Of a stretch of 64,000 bases of DNA, positions 52,183 to 63,060 are shown piece by piece (position 1 is the first letter of the stretch; every line of letters starts with the position of its first letter). Position numbers and translations under genes: made by a program. The notes beneath the pieces are model-generated. The model searched no databases, was not told the DNA's origin, and saw only the letters and a list, made by a program, of their open reading frames with translations. This stretch comes from Oceanobacillus jordanicus (lineage in GTDB: Bacteria; Bacillota; Bacilli; Bacillales; Amphibacillaceae). The stretch lies in contig NZ_JAIFZM010000011.1 in NCBI RefSeq assembly GCF_022095695.1, positions 62,001-126,000 of the forward strand, read 5' to 3'.

Positions 52183-53175
52183 TTACTTTGTTGAGTTTCT
52201 TTTTTCAACTCGGTGTGGCAACACAACTTTTTTATCATCTACTTCTTCTTTGTTCATAAATTTCGTTAAGAGACGCATTGCAACAGCCCCGATATCATAC
52301 ATCGGTTGAACGATTGTAGATAATGTTGGTCTCACCATTGTAGATAGTCTTGTATTATCAAACCCAAAGACTTCAATATCTTCTGGCACACTATACCCTT
52401 TATCTTGCGCACCATGGATAACCCCAAGCGCCATTTCATCAGAGGCTACAAAAATAGAGGTTGGCTTCTTGTCCAGCTCAAGCAGTTGGTTAACAGCATC
52501 AATACCTGAGTCATAGGAATAATCCCCTTTTACAACAAGTGTTTCATCTAACTCAACAGAAGCTTCTTTCAATGCCTTTTTGTAGCCATTGTATTTAAGA
52601 AGATTAATATGTGAATCTTCTTGGCCAGAAACAAAAGCTGGTAGGCTGTCCCGTTCAAGCAAGTATTTAGTCGCTTCATAAGCCGCTTCTTCATAATTAA
52701 TGTTAACGGAAGGTATTTCGTCGTTTTCATCATAGGTAGCAGCCAATACTACTGGTACAGAAGATGTTTTAAATTGTTGCACATGCTCTTCCGAAATATC
52801 TCCACCCATGAAAATAATTCCGTCTACCTGCTTCTCTAGCATGGTATTAATTAAGCCTAATTCCTTGTCTTTATTTTGGTCGGAATTACTCAAAATAATA
52901 TTATATTTATACATGGTGGCAATATCTTCTATTCCTCTAGCCAGCTCCGCAAAGAAGATACTTGAAATATCGGGGATAATGGCCCCGACAGTAGTCGTTT
53001 TTTTACTTGCTAGCCCTCTTGCTACAGCGTTTGGTCGGTAGCCAAGACGTTCTATTGTCGCAAGCACTTTTTTCCTTGTGGTAGGTTTCACATTCGGATT
53101 TCCGTTTACTACGCGAGATACTGTTGCCATGGAGACATTAGCTTCTCTCGCTACATCGTATATTGTAATATTCAA
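52183..53175 (-). CDS. ccpA: Catabolite control protein A
   Basis: LacI-family regulator that binds cre sites with HPr-Ser-P. The 330 residues have an N-terminal HTH ([20 protein letters not shown]) and a periplasmic-binding-like core. It should act on the cre-like boxes found upstream of ald and ytxK-ackA. GGAGG lies before the ATG. Confidence 0.97.
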   Translation of the reverse strand: MNITIYDVAREANVSMATVSRVVNGNPNVKPTTRKKVLATIERLGYRPNAVARGLASKKTTTVGAIIPDISSIFFAELARGIEDIATMYKYNIILSNSDQNKDKELGLINTMLEKQVDGIIFMGGDISEEHVQQFKTSSVPVVLAATYDENDEIPSVNINYEEAAYEATKYLLERDSLPAFVSGQEDSHINLLKYNGYKKALKEASVELDETLVVKGDYSYDSGIDAVNQLLELDKKPTSIFVASDEMALGVIHGAQDKGYSVPEDIEVFGFDNTRLSTMVRPTLSTIVQPMYDIGAVAMRLLTKFMNKEEVDDKKVVLPHRVEKRNSTK

Positions 53176-53250
53176 TTTCCTTTACCTCCTATTTAACTAA
53201 ACAACCTATATTTTTTTATCATACTCCACAATGAATAAAATTACAAAAAA

Positions 53251-53291
53251 TTTAAAGGCTGAATCATCAAAGTGATGGCTCAGCCTTTAAA
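53251..53291 (-). terminator. Terminator of aroA
   Basis: TTTAAAGGCTGA pairs perfectly with TCAGCCTTTAAA, with an inner CATCA/TGATG helix, upstream of ccpA. Confidence 0.8.
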
Positions 53292-53316
53292 TCGACATTC
53301 ATAAGGATTTGTTATA

Positions 53317-54390
53317 TTATCGATTAAATTTATTTGCTACATCTATAATATCATCCATAAAGGAATTAAACATCTGTATATCCATCTGTTGAGCAGAATC
53401 AGATAAAGCCACAGCAGGATCTGGATGAACTTCTGCCATCACACCATCAGCCCCAATTGCGATTGCAGCCTTTGCTGTAGGTAACAAGATGTCTCTTCTC
53501 CCTGTTGAATGGGTCACATCAACCATAACTGGTAAGTGTGTTTCCTGCTTCAGTATAGGAACTGCTGAGATATCAAGTGTATTTCGTGTAGCTTTTTCAT
53601 ATGTTCGAATTCCACGCTCACATAGAATTATATTTCCATTTCCTCGGGAGATAATATATTCTGCTGCATTAATGAATTCCGAAATCGTAGCAGACAAGCC
53701 TCGTTTTAATAAAACTGGTTTATTTATGTCACCAGCTGCTTTTAACAGTTCAAAGTTTTGCATGTTTCGAGCTCCAATTTGAACCACATCTAAGTATTCA
53801 AGTGCTTCTTCAAGGTGTGCAGGATTTACAATTTCACTTACAACAGCTAAGCCATGCTTATCTGCAGCTTTTCTTAAGATTTGTAAACCTTCTATACCAA
53901 GGCCCTGAAAATCGTATGGAGATGTACGTGGTTTAAATGCGCCACCTCTTAATAGCTTTATGCCTTTGTTTTTAACAGCCTCTGCAACCTGATCTACCTG
54001 ATCATAGCTTTCTACAGCACATGGCCCCATCACATAGTGGGTGTTTCCGTCCCCAATAGTTGCTCCATTAATTTCAATGACTGTATCCTCAGGCTTTTTC
54101 TTCCTTGAGACTAGTAATGCTTTACTATGGTCATCTTCCTGCAATTCAAGGCTCGCCTTAAATATTTCTTTAAAGATATGTTCAATTGTACTTTTTTGAA
54201 ATGGTCCATCATTCTTGCTAGTAATCTGATTCAGCATATCTCTTTCCCGTACTGGATCAAATCGGTTCATACTTTGCTTTGCCTTAATTTGACCGATTTG
54301 TTGTACAATCTCTGCTCTCTGATTAATAAGCTTTAAGATTTCTAGATTCACACTGTCCATTTGCTCTCTTAATTGATCCATTTCATTCAT
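53317..54390 (-). CDS. aroA: Bifunctional chorismate mutase / DAHP synthase
   Basis: First step of the shikimate pathway, with an N-terminal chorismate mutase domain (about 1-85; [15 protein letters not shown]) used for feedback sensing, and a type I beta DAHP synthase core (about 100-357; [26 protein letters not shown]). 357 residues. In B. subtilis this gene, also called aroA, is upstream of ccpA. Other genomes call it aroG. Confidence 0.95.
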   Translation of the reverse strand: MNEMDQLREQMDSVNLEILKLINQRAEIVQQIGQIKAKQSMNRFDPVRERDMLNQITSKNDGPFQKSTIEHIFKEIFKASLELQEDDHSKALLVSRKKKPEDTVIEINGATIGDGNTHYVMGPCAVESYDQVDQVAEAVKNKGIKLLRGGAFKPRTSPYDFQGLGIEGLQILRKAADKHGLAVVSEIVNPAHLEEALEYLDVVQIGARNMQNFELLKAAGDINKPVLLKRGLSATISEFINAAEYIISRGNGNIILCERGIRTYEKATRNTLDISAVPILKQETHLPVMVDVTHSTGRRDILLPTAKAAIAIGADGVMAEVHPDPAVALSDSAQQMDIQMFNSFMDDIIDVANKFNR

Positions 54391-54520
54391 ATTACTACTC
54401 CCCTTGTGATTGCAGTTTTTTAATAATTAGAGACAATTATAGCTAATATCTATTTCTTTGTCGATAAAAAGTTTCTAAAAGTTTATAATAGAGTCAGATT
54501 ATGAGGGAAAGGGTTATTTT

Positions 54521-56650
54521 ATGATGGACGATCGTATTTTTGCTTTAGACATCGGAACACGCTCCGTAACAGGGATTATCTTAGAAAAAGAAGAAACGAA
54601 ATTTAAGGTGATAGATTATTATACAAAGGAACATACAGAAAGATCAATGCGAGATGGTCAAATACATAATGTGGTAGCCGTATCGGATATTATTCGTGAG
54701 GTTAAAGAAAAGCTTGAACACACACACGGAAGCTTACATAAGGTTTGTGTGGCTGCAGCCGGGAGAGCATTGAAAACAACTCAGGCAACCTCTACGATCG
54801 AGCTGAATCAACAGCCAATTGTAGAAGAGGAAACAATCAAGCACTTAGAGTTAAGTGCCGTACAAGCTGCCCAAATCAAGCTTGCTCAAGAGGAGCAAAC
54901 AGAAGATTATCATAATTATTATTGTGTTGGCTACTCGATTTTACACTATCAAATTGATGAGGAAAGAATTGGATCTCTGATTGATCAGAGTGGGGAGAAA
55001 GCTTCTGTAGAAATTATTGCCACCTTTCTCCCTAAGATCGTAGTGGAATCTCTGTTGGCTGCCTTAGGACGAGCAGCACTTGAAATGGACGCTCTTACCT
55101 TAGAGCCAATAGCGGCTATCCACGTCCTTGTTCCTGAGTCAATGAGAAGGCTTAATGTAGCCTTAGTTGATATTGGGGCTGGAACTAGTGATATCGCCAT
55201 CACCAATGCGGGCACAGTTGCTGCCTACGGAATGGTTCCAGTGGCAGGAGATGAAATTACAGAAGCCATTAGTGATGCATATCTCCTTGACTTCCCTTTG
55301 GCTGAACAGACAAAACGAGATATTGTCAATGATGGAGAAGCCATGGTTGCTGATATTCTCGGATTCGAAACAACCATTACCTATGATGCATTAGTAGGAG
55401 AAATACGCTCTAAAGTAGAGTACCTTGCTTCTAAGGTAGCTGAAGAAATCCTTCTTTTAAACGCGAATCCTCCGAAAGCCGTCATGTTGGTAGGCGGTGG
55501 TAGTTTAACACCTGAGATCACAAAAATTCTAGCGGATAAACTAAGATTACCAGAGAACCGCGTAGCAGTTAGAGGAATTGACGCGATTCAAAACTTAGTG
55601 TCATCAGAGGCTTTACCAAAAGGCCCCGATTTTGTGACACCTATTGGTATCGCAATTGCCGCAAAACAAAATCCAGTTCATTATGTTACTGTTAATGTAA
55701 ATAAGCAAAAGGTTCGTATGTTTGAAATGAAACAACTAACCGTTGGAGATGCCCTCATTCAGGCTGGTCTAGATATTCAAAAAATGTATGGTCGCCCGGG
55801 ATCCGCTGTAATGGTGACCGTGAATGGAAAGGAAATCACAATACCAGGGCAATTTGGTCAGGCACCTCAACTGTCTGTGAACGGCATTAAGACTACGGTG
55901 GAACAATCCATACTGAATAACGATAATGTAGAGGTAGAGAAAGGCGAGGATGGCTCCCCTGCTCTAATTACTTTAGAAGAGCTTATTGGTGATCTTCCAT
56001 CCAAAGTAATCTATTTTAATAATCAACCTATTAAACGTTATGCCAATTATTTCGTAAACGGAAAGAAACAAGTTAAAGCCTATGTTGTTAAAGACCGAGA
56101 CAACATTATCTTTGAAAATGAAACAACTGTAAAAGATTTCTTGCCATATGTTGACAAAGAGGGATCACTTCAGATTAATTCTTTCTCGGTTTATGTAAAT
56201 GACGAGGAAGTAAAGCTCCCTATAGGAGAAACTAGAATTTTTGTTAACAATAATCAAGCAAATGATGACAAGGTGCTTCATAACAACGATCAACTGACGA
56301 TAGAACCTGCTAGCACCCCGCTTGTATCTGATTTATTTACTGTGCTAGGTAAAAAGGCTGTAAACACCATCGCCGTTTACTTTAATGGGCAGTACATTGA
56401 ATTAGAACAGTCTTGTTATTCCATAAAACGAGATGGAGAGACAGTTCGGCAAGAAACTGAATTGAATAATCTGGACTACTTAAGCATGAAAGCAAAAGAA
56501 GTTGAGCCCTTTATTTTTCAAGATATCTTTCGGTACATTGATATAGATATTAGTAAAGTAAGTGGGGATTTCAAACTATATATAAATGATATGCCAGCTT
56601 CCTTTGACGCAGAGATTCAACATGGTGACCAGCTTCGGATTACCTGGTAA
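54521..56650 (+). CDS. Large FtsA-like actin-fold protein with repeated C-terminal modules
   Basis: The 709-residue protein has an FtsA-like actin core: phosphate-1 (FALDIGTRSVTGII), an SHS2-like insertion, phosphate-2 (VDIGAGTSDIAI) and adenosine (VMLVGGGSLTPEI). The C-terminal 330 residues are not found in FtsA and contain three modules ending NNDNVEVE, NNDQLTIE and HGDQLRIT. GAGGG lies before the ATG. It differs from the classic ftsA, which lies with ftsZ elsewhere, and could be a division or PilM-like scaffold. No accepted function is known to me. Confidence 0.85.
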   Translation: MMDDRIFALDIGTRSVTGIILEKEETKFKVIDYYTKEHTERSMRDGQIHNVVAVSDIIREVKEKLEHTHGSLHKVCVAAAGRALKTTQATSTIELNQQPIVEEETIKHLELSAVQAAQIKLAQEEQTEDYHNYYCVGYSILHYQIDEERIGSLIDQSGEKASVEIIATFLPKIVVESLLAALGRAALEMDALTLEPIAAIHVLVPESMRRLNVALVDIGAGTSDIAITNAGTVAAYGMVPVAGDEITEAISDAYLLDFPLAEQTKRDIVNDGEAMVADILGFETTITYDALVGEIRSKVEYLASKVAEEILLLNANPPKAVMLVGGGSLTPEITKILADKLRLPENRVAVRGIDAIQNLVSSEALPKGPDFVTPIGIAIAAKQNPVHYVTVNVNKQKVRMFEMKQLTVGDALIQAGLDIQKMYGRPGSAVMVTVNGKEITIPGQFGQAPQLSVNGIKTTVEQSILNNDNVEVEKGEDGSPALITLEELIGDLPSKVIYFNNQPIKRYANYFVNGKKQVKAYVVKDRDNIIFENETTVKDFLPYVDKEGSLQINSFSVYVNDEEVKLPIGETRIFVNNNQANDDKVLHNNDQLTIEPASTPLVSDLFTVLGKKAVNTIAVYFNGQYIELEQSCYSIKRDGETVRQETELNNLDYLSMKAKEVEPFIFQDIFRYIDIDISKVSGDFKLYINDMPASFDAEIQHGDQLRITW

Positions 56651-56682
56651 TGGTTTACCTTATATCTTAGGTGTCATAAAAA

Positions 56683-56730
56683 ATGCCGAGCGATCATTCA
56701 AACGAAAAGGTTTGAATAAATGCTCGGCAT
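56683..56730 (+). terminator. Terminator of the FtsA-like gene
   Basis: ATGCCGAG pairs with CTCGGCAT and an inner ATTCAAAC/GTTTGAAT-type helix forms; about 33 bases after the stop. Confidence 0.75.
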
Positions 56731-56781
56731 ACTTATTATTATTTCACTTTTAAATATTTCTCAATTTACATAATATGATGA

Positions 56782-57213
56782 CTATCCTTGGTTCTTAGCT
56801 GCTTCTAACTCTTCTGTAGCCTCTTCTATTGCTTCGGCCACATCATTAGCTGCCTGTTGTGCCTGATCTTCTTTAGATTTTTTCCGATTTAGCTTTGACT
56901 TTACTGTGCTGGTCATTTCTTTCGTTTTTGTTGACGCGCTTTTGGATAACTGAGAAGTTGTGTCCATTGCTTTTTGTCTAAGTTCAGCACCAGTAGTATA
57001 CGCTTTATCCTTCCAGTCAACACTTTTCTCTTGGGCAGTGTCTTTCCATTCATTGGCACGGTCTTTTACTTGCCCTGCTCCCTGGTTAATATCACTTCTT
57101 AATTCCTTACCAGATTTAGGAGCAAGCAATAATGCCGCTGCTGCACCCACCATACTTCCAATCAGTGTACCAATAATAAAATCTTTTGTATTTATGTTGT
57201 TATTTTCAGCCAT
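56782..57213 (-). CDS. ytxH: YtxH general-stress protein
   Basis: A 143-residue protein with a Gly-rich membrane helix (about 10-29, IGTLIGSMVGAAAALLLAPK) and a lysine/serine-rich amphipathic tail of the YtxH family. In B. subtilis the ytxGHJ operon is under sigma-B and sigma-H. Function is unknown. Confidence 0.9.
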   Translation of the reverse strand: MAENNNINTKDFIIGTLIGSMVGAAAALLLAPKSGKELRSDINQGAGQVKDRANEWKDTAQEKSVDWKDKAYTTGAELRQKAMDTTSQLSKSASTKTKEMTSTVKSKLNRKKSKEDQAQQAANDVAEAIEEATEELEAAKNQG

Positions 57214-57242
57214 GCGATATCCTCCTTGTATGTTTACTATTA

Positions 57243-57647
57243 TTATTTACTTTTCTTTTTCCATACTTCCATTAGGGTTGAGGCCCACTTAACTGCCTGT
57301 GTTGCTTTCTCAGGATTTTGATTTGCTGTGCGAGATATACTGCCAGACAGCTGTTTTAAAGAGTTATTAAAATCTCTCACTGTCTCTCCTAATCCCTTCG
57401 CTCCATCAAATACACCATTAAGTTTCGAAGACTTCTGTTGTACATCATCAGCAAGTCTGTTTGTTTTCGTTAAAAGCTGGGTGGTCTCATCCGTTATTCC
57501 CTTCATTTGAGTGTTCAAACCATCCAGTGAGTCTTTAACATTGTCCATTGTTTGTTTTGTTGCTTTCAAGGTCATAATTGCGTACACAACAAGTACTGCA
57601 AACGCTACCGCAACAATCAATGCAGCAATATAAAGCATTATTTCCAT
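57243..57647 (-). CDS. ytxG: YtxG (DUF948) stress protein
   Basis: A 134-residue protein with an N-terminal membrane helix (about 3-24) and a coiled coil of the DUF948 type. It starts the ytxG-ytxH pair; ytxJ, the third gene in B. subtilis, is missing after ytxH, so its redox function must be elsewhere or absent. Confidence 0.88.
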   Translation of the reverse strand: MEIMLYIAALIVAVAFAVLVVYAIMTLKATKQTMDNVKDSLDGLNTQMKGITDETTQLLTKTNRLADDVQQKSSKLNGVFDGAKGLGETVRDFNNSLKQLSGSISRTANQNPEKATQAVKWASTLMEVWKKKSK

Positions 57648-57879
57648 TTTGTAGTATCACTCCTTCTGTTGTCAATAGTATGGCTACTAGACATTGTTTG
57701 CATGAAAAAGGACAAACCATTAAGTCATTTAAGTATAATTTATACGTATTAATTATACCAACAATAATCCTTTTTTATAAATACCCTAACACAAAAGAAC
57801 TAAACATGCTCGTGAAACTACCTCTATTATTATTAATTCGACATATATGTAAAAATCCCTTTAAATATTATTTGCAAAA

Positions 57880-57951
57880 GCGATGAATGCCGTTTACATC
57901 GCGGTTGCACCACACCATTTCGGTTTGTGGTAGGGCTAACATGTGTCCCTA
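57880..57951. other. Cluster of three small hairpins between ytxG and murC
   Basis: Three hairpins follow each other: GCGATG/CATCGC (57880-57902), ACCACACC/GG-TT-TGTGGT (57909-57931) and TAGGG/CCCTA (57931-57951). The 377-base gap between ytxG and murC has no convincing gene; this is its only ordered part besides the murC terminator. A small RNA or a protein-binding leader is possible. Confidence 0.4.
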
Positions 57952-57992
57952 GGAATAAAACATTACGGTGAGCAATTTTCCCAAAAGCAAAA

Positions 57993-58016
57993 AAGAACCT
58001 GATAACAGATTCTTTT
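57993..58016 (-). terminator. Terminator of murC
   Basis: AAGAATCTG and CAGGTTCTT (one G-U) form a 9-bp stem followed by TTTTTT on the minus strand. Confidence 0.7.
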
Positions 58017-58024
58017 CTACTTGT

Positions 58025-59329
58025 TTAGTTTCGTACGTTTTTCTTTTCTTCATAAGCCTCTTGAAATTTTTGAATGTCTCCTGCACCCATGAAAACAAGC
58101 ACAGCATCATCATACTCCATTAAAACATCCGTATGGTCAAGCTGTAACACTTCACTTCCATCGATCCGCTGTTGCAAGTCATTCACTGTCAGCTTGCCCG
58201 CTTCTTCTCTTGCAGATCCGAATATATCACATAAATAGACGTGATCGGCCAATGAAAGACTTTCTGCAAATTCATCAAGAAATGTTTTCGTTCTTGTAAA
58301 TGTATGAGGTTGAAAAATAGCGACAACCTCTTTACTTGGATATTTCTTTCTTGCTGAGTCAATCGTAGCAGTAATTTCTTTTGGATGGTGTGCATAATCA
58401 TCAATTAATACCTGATTGGCTACCGTTTTCTCGGTAAACCTACGTTTCACACCTTCGAAAGTTACCATCTTTTTAATATCCTGTGCCTTAACCTCTTCAT
58501 AATGACAAATTGCGATAACAGATAGCGCATTTAAGACATTATGATTACCGTACATTGGAATAGTAAATGTATCATAGTATGTGTTTCGCACAAAAACATC
58601 AAAAGTTGTGCCTGCTTCATTTTCCACTACATTCTGGGCTTGGAAATCATTAGTAGCAGCGAAGCCATAATAAACCACCGGTACTTTCGCCTGGATTTTC
58701 TGAAGCTCTTCGTCATCTCCACAGGCTATAATTCCTTTTTTCACTTGATCTGCCATAGATTGAAAGGCTTCAAACACATCATCAATGCTTGTGAAATAAT
58801 CCGGATGATCAAAATCAATGTTTGTCATAATTGCATAATCCGGTTCATAACTGAGAAAATGCCTGCGATATTCACATGCTTCAAAAACAAAATAGCGGCT
58901 GTCAACATGTCCTTTGCCCGTTCCATCGCCTATTAGATAGGATATAGGGTACGTTTCATTTAAGACATGTGCCAATAGTCCTGTAGTCGACGTTTTGCCA
59001 TGTGCACCCGTGACTGCGATACTCGTATACTGTTTTAGCCATTCTCCAAGAAATTCATGGTACCTGTAAAATGTTAGACCTTGTCTTTTTGCTTCTTTGA
59101 TTTCTGAATGGTCATCAGAAAAAGCATTGCCTGCAATTATTGTGAAATTTTCTTTAATGTTTGTTTCTGAAAAAGGGAGAATCGGAATGTTCTTTTCCTC
59201 CAATGCTTCCTGTGTAAAAAAGTGTTTTTCCACATCGGAGCCCTGTACTCTTTCACCTGAATCGTGAAGAATCTGAGCTAGAGCACTCATTCCCGTCCCC
59301 TTTATACCAATAAAATGGTAAGTTGTCAT
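58025..59329 (-). CDS. murC: UDP-N-acetylmuramate-L-alanine ligase
   Basis: Adds L-alanine to UDP-MurNAc at the start of the peptidoglycan stem peptide. 434 residues with the Rossmann-like start ([13 protein letters not shown]), ATP loop [11 protein letters not shown] and the substrate-binding DYAHHPKEI motif. ATG 59329 follows GGAGG; an upstream frame start at 59344 would include it. Confidence 0.96.
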   Translation of the reverse strand: MTTYHFIGIKGTGMSALAQILHDSGERVQGSDVEKHFFTQEALEEKNIPILPFSETNIKENFTIIAGNAFSDDHSEIKEAKRQGLTFYRYHEFLGEWLKQYTSIAVTGAHGKTSTTGLLAHVLNETYPISYLIGDGTGKGHVDSRYFVFEACEYRRHFLSYEPDYAIMTNIDFDHPDYFTSIDDVFEAFQSMADQVKKGIIACGDDEELQKIQAKVPVVYYGFAATNDFQAQNVVENEAGTTFDVFVRNTYYDTFTIPMYGNHNVLNALSVIAICHYEEVKAQDIKKMVTFEGVKRRFTEKTVANQVLIDDYAHHPKEITATIDSARKKYPSKEVVAIFQPHTFTRTKTFLDEFAESLSLADHVYLCDIFGSAREEAGKLTVNDLQQRIDGSEVLQLDHTDVLMEYDDAVLVFMGAGDIQKFQEAYEEKKNVRN

Positions 59330-59458
59330 AAAAAGAACCTCCAAATTGTGCGTAAAAAGGATTATTTAACTATTAGCTGATAAATTTTTACACCTATTTT
59401 ATTATTATAGCAAAATGAGAGAAGGATTTAAATAATAAGTTGCGCCGTGAGCTTGAGC

Positions 59459-60568
59459 TTACAATTTTAGAAAGTCTACCTTCTCAAGTCGGGGATTCGG
59501 TCGATAGCGCCTACCTTCTTTTGCTTCAGGTGTACCGTTTAGTAATACGTTGTCACCGGTAAACCCTATGTTAATCTTAAGTAAGCTACCACCAACACCA
59601 TACATATCAACAGGCACTCCGATTTTTTCAAAAGAGGTAATTCGTTCTTCGGTGAAACCACCGCTAACCATTATTTTTACATAATCAAAGCCTTCATCAT
59701 CCAATGCCTTTCTAAGTGCAAAAATAAGTTCAGGGTTTACGCCACGAGGGTCAAAGGTTCCCATTACGTGATGATTCCTTAAGAAGTACTTATCAACAAG
59801 CGTTCGCGAAGTATCCAGGCGTACACCTTTTAAATCCCTGCCGAATTCATGTGCAACTTTTAAGGAATCTGTTATAACATCATTATTGTAATCAACAAGT
59901 GCTACAAGGTCATCATCAGGGTACATTTCATGATAGGCTCTTGAAGCTGCAACAAGGTCACCGCGGAACATCTGGATCATGGCATGAGGCATTGTTCCCA
60001 TTCCTGCTTTCCCCCACCATTCATTCATAGCGTGTGTAGCCTGTGCAGTTGATCCGCCAATGAATGCAGCATAGCCATCTCCAGCCTGCTGTGTATAGTG
60101 ATCATCCCTATCCCCCATAAAGATGACGGGCTTTTGCTTTCCGGAGGTTCTGCCTGCTTTTACGACATTGTATACATTTGTAGCGACAGATGTTCTTCTT
60201 GCCAATATTCCATCAATTATCCCCTCTAAGAAACCAAACTGCTGATAGGCTCCAGTCACTGTTAATACAGACTCGAAAGGACTAATTTTGTCGCCATCTT
60301 TAAGCGAATGGATTTCTAGAGTTTCTGGATTTTTGGCAAAAGTGTGTAGCAATGCGATAGCTTCATCTGTGCCACATAAAACAGCACTCTCTTTCTGAAA
60401 AAATTGCATGGTAACACTATTATCAGGTAATTTGTTTTCTGCTATTTCCTTTGTTTTTAAAAAATATACTGCGGAAAACCAACCTTCTCTAATACGTTCA
60501 TCGAATTTAAATGTCTTATTCGTTAACCGGTTGATTTTCCCTTCTAATTTTTGTGAGATTTCCTTCAT
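59459..60568 (-). CDS. Nicotinate phosphoribosyltransferase
   Basis: Salvages nicotinate to NaMN for NAD. The 369-residue protein belongs to the short form of the family: SVATNVYNVVKAGRTSGK, GSTAQATHAMNEWW, and the VRLDTSR phosphoribosyl motif. It is not the longer B. subtilis PncB type, so no symbol is given. It stands between murC and sftA and is not part of the usual order there. Confidence 0.9.
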   Translation of the reverse strand: MKEISQKLEGKINRLTNKTFKFDERIREGWFSAVYFLKTKEIAENKLPDNSVTMQFFQKESAVLCGTDEAIALLHTFAKNPETLEIHSLKDGDKISPFESVLTVTGAYQQFGFLEGIIDGILARRTSVATNVYNVVKAGRTSGKQKPVIFMGDRDDHYTQQAGDGYAAFIGGSTAQATHAMNEWWGKAGMGTMPHAMIQMFRGDLVAASRAYHEMYPDDDLVALVDYNNDVITDSLKVAHEFGRDLKGVRLDTSRTLVDKYFLRNHHVMGTFDPRGVNPELIFALRKALDDEGFDYVKIMVSGGFTEERITSFEKIGVPVDMYGVGGSLLKINIGFTGDNVLLNGTPEAKEGRRYRPNPRLEKVDFLKL

Positions 60569-60637
60569 TATTTGTTTCTCCTTACATCTAATAATCTGTT
60601 TCTCTTATCATATAGAAAAAAGATATGGGAAACAAGG

Positions 60638-62914
60638 CTAATCGTTCAGCTGCCATTCCTCTATTTGTGCCTTCGTTGCTAAAACATCTCGTGGCTTGCT
60701 CCCATTTTGCCCCGAAATAATTCCTTTCATTTCAAGTGCATCTATTAGGCGGGCTGCACGATTATAACCAATTTTAAAATGTCGTTGCAGAAGAGAAGTG
60801 CTTGCACTGTTCTGATGCAACACAAATTCAATGGCGTCATCCATTAATTCGTCCTCTTCGTCATCTGTTGCTATCTGTTCGAGCAACTGTTCTTGCTCAA
60901 ACAAATAATTCGGCTCAGCAATCCCTCTGGCATAGCTCGTAACCCGCTCTATCTCTTCGTCAGAAACAAATGGCCCCTGTAGTCGGATACTCTTACCTGC
61001 TCCATTTTCGATAAACAACATATCTCCCTTACCGAGTAGTTTATCAGCGCCTCCAGTGTCCAAAATGGTCCTTGAATCTACTTGTGAGGATACACTGAAT
61101 GCAATCCGGGTGGGAATATTTGCTTTAATTAAACCCGTTATAACATCTACTGAAGGTCGTTGTGTCGCTAGAAGAAGGTGGATTCCACAAGCCCTTGCCT
61201 TTTGTGCAATACGGCTAATTGCTTCTTCCACATCCTGTGGTGACATCATCATTAGATCTGCCAGTTCATCAATAACGATGACAATATATGGCATTTTTTC
61301 GGATGGTCTACCTTGTTTTAATATCTTTTGGTTAAACCGTTCAAGGTCTCGGACCCCCTCTTGAACAAATCGCTCATACCGGGATTCCATTTCACTAACC
61401 GCCCATTTCAGAGCAGCAGTAGCTGCTTTTACATCTGTAATAACAGGAGATACAAGATGAGGAATACCGTTATATGGTGCGAGTTCAACCATTTTCGGGT
61501 CAATGAGTAGAAACTTAACATCCTCATGACTAGCTTTATACAAAAGACTGATTAAGATGGTGTTAATACAAACACTTTTACCAGAACCAGTCGCACCTGC
61601 AATCAGCCCGTGTGGCATTTTTTGAATGTTAGTGATTAATGGTTGTCCTTCAATACTTAATCCTAGTGCAATCGTTAAAGGGGAGAGACTGCCTTTAAAA
61701 GCTTCTGACTCAAATATCCCCTGTAAACCAACCATTTGCGGGTTAGGGTTCGGGATTTCAATTCCAATGGTATTTTTACCAGGAATTGGTGCTTCGATTC
61801 GAATATCTTTTGCAGCCATATTTAATTTCAAGTCATCACTTAGATTCTTCACCTTACTAACCTTTACGCCTAGCTCAGGCTGGACTTCAAATCGTGTTAC
61901 AGAAGGGCCTTGTGTTGCGTTAACCACTTTCGCCCGGACATTAAAGTGCTTTAACGTCTGTTCCAGTAATTCTTGCTGTTCTTCTATCCACAAATGATCA
62001 GCATTATCCTTTTGAACAGGATCATTTAGGAGATGATTTGGAATTGATTTTGTGTTTCCTACAATCTCTTCTTCGGCTTGTCTCGTCACAATAGAAGAAT
62101 TATTATGCGAACTGCTTGTTTGCACGTGCTTTTCTTGCTGTTTTTGTTTCTCAAACAATTGTTTCTTGTCCCTTGGTGTCATAATGACATTGAATGGGCC
62201 TTGGCCGGATGTCCTGTTTCCAGAACCAGTACTATTGCTTCTGCTACTCTTTTCTCTCTCATATGACGAAGATTCTTTTGTTCCTACCTGAGGCTCTTCA
62301 TTGGTCTCTGTGTGCGTTTTTGCAAAGGATTGCTCTACCGGTTCTTTTACTGGTTCCTCCCTTTGTTCGTTAACCACAGGCTGTGTCTCTTCGATAGTAG
62401 CGGCCATTTTCTCAACACTGGTCTCCTTATGTACAAGGTTTGATGTATTGGTTACATCCCCCACTTCCTGTCGTTCATCCAGGATCGGTAGTTCGTTTGT
62501 AAGTCTCTCCTCTTTCCGCTTGAACGCTGGAACATCCTCGATATGACTATTCTTTTTCCGTTGCTGGAACCCATATATAGGGGATGGCACCTCTGTACGT
62601 TTAAATGGTGTATCTATTTCTTTCTTGTAAATTTTATTACCGTAACTTGGAAAGTTTTTTTCTTCTTTGTTAACTGTTCGTTTTGGTTTTACATGAACTT
62701 CTCTTGGTCGTTCCCCAGGAGTTGAAGGATCAGTATTATCTGCATGCTGATCTGGGATAACAGGAAACCGAAAAGCTGGTTTTTTCGGGTATTGGTACAT
62801 CATCTTTGCCTGCAGATCCTGTGTTTGTTTGTGTTGTTGTTTTAATTCTGGTTGTTCTTGCTCTTCCTCTTCAACAAAGAGGGTTTTTATCTTTTTCTTC
62901 CATTGATCCCACAT
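60638..62914 (-). CDS. sftA: DNA translocase SftA (soluble FtsK/SpoIIIE family)
   Basis: Clears DNA from the closing septum. The 758 residues have no membrane helices: a long, charged, disordered N terminus (about 1-320), then the FtsK alpha/beta ATPase (Walker A GATGSGKS, Walker B VIVIDELADL) and a winged-helix gamma domain (TSLLQRHFKIGYNRAARLID). It is shorter than B. subtilis SftA (952) because of the variable N-terminal part. Confidence 0.94.
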   Translation of the reverse strand: MWDQWKKKIKTLFVEEEEQEQPELKQQHKQTQDLQAKMMYQYPKKPAFRFPVIPDQHADNTDPSTPGERPREVHVKPKRTVNKEEKNFPSYGNKIYKKEIDTPFKRTEVPSPIYGFQQRKKNSHIEDVPAFKRKEERLTNELPILDERQEVGDVTNTSNLVHKETSVEKMAATIEETQPVVNEQREEPVKEPVEQSFAKTHTETNEEPQVGTKESSSYEREKSSRSNSTGSGNRTSGQGPFNVIMTPRDKKQLFEKQKQQEKHVQTSSSHNNSSIVTRQAEEEIVGNTKSIPNHLLNDPVQKDNADHLWIEEQQELLEQTLKHFNVRAKVVNATQGPSVTRFEVQPELGVKVSKVKNLSDDLKLNMAAKDIRIEAPIPGKNTIGIEIPNPNPQMVGLQGIFESEAFKGSLSPLTIALGLSIEGQPLITNIQKMPHGLIAGATGSGKSVCINTILISLLYKASHEDVKFLLIDPKMVELAPYNGIPHLVSPVITDVKAATAALKWAVSEMESRYERFVQEGVRDLERFNQKILKQGRPSEKMPYIVIVIDELADLMMMSPQDVEEAISRIAQKARACGIHLLLATQRPSVDVITGLIKANIPTRIAFSVSSQVDSRTILDTGGADKLLGKGDMLFIENGAGKSIRLQGPFVSDEEIERVTSYARGIAEPNYLFEQEQLLEQIATDDEEDELMDDAIEFVLHQNSASTSLLQRHFKIGYNRAARLIDALEMKGIISGQNGSKPRDVLATKAQIEEWQLND

Positions 62915-62993
62915 GTTTAATCACTCATTTCATACATAAGTCGTGTATTACCATTCTAACAGGTTTTATATGGATTGTAGATCTCAAAATAAA

Positions 62994-63021
62994 AACAACC
63001 CATGTATTAACAAAGGTTGTT
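62994..63021 (-). terminator. Terminator of ytpR
   Basis: AACAACC pairs with GGTTGTT, followed on the minus strand by TTTTATTTT. Confidence 0.65.
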
Positions 63022-63060
63022 CTCGCTTGGCTTACCATAGTAATTACACTTTGGCTCCCA

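Noticed and set aside
57676-57705. TCATG-N18-CATACTA upstream of ytxG as a sigma-G promoter
   Set aside because: The -35 has a mismatch and the known control of ytxGH in B. subtilis is sigma-B/sigma-H; too weak to claim.
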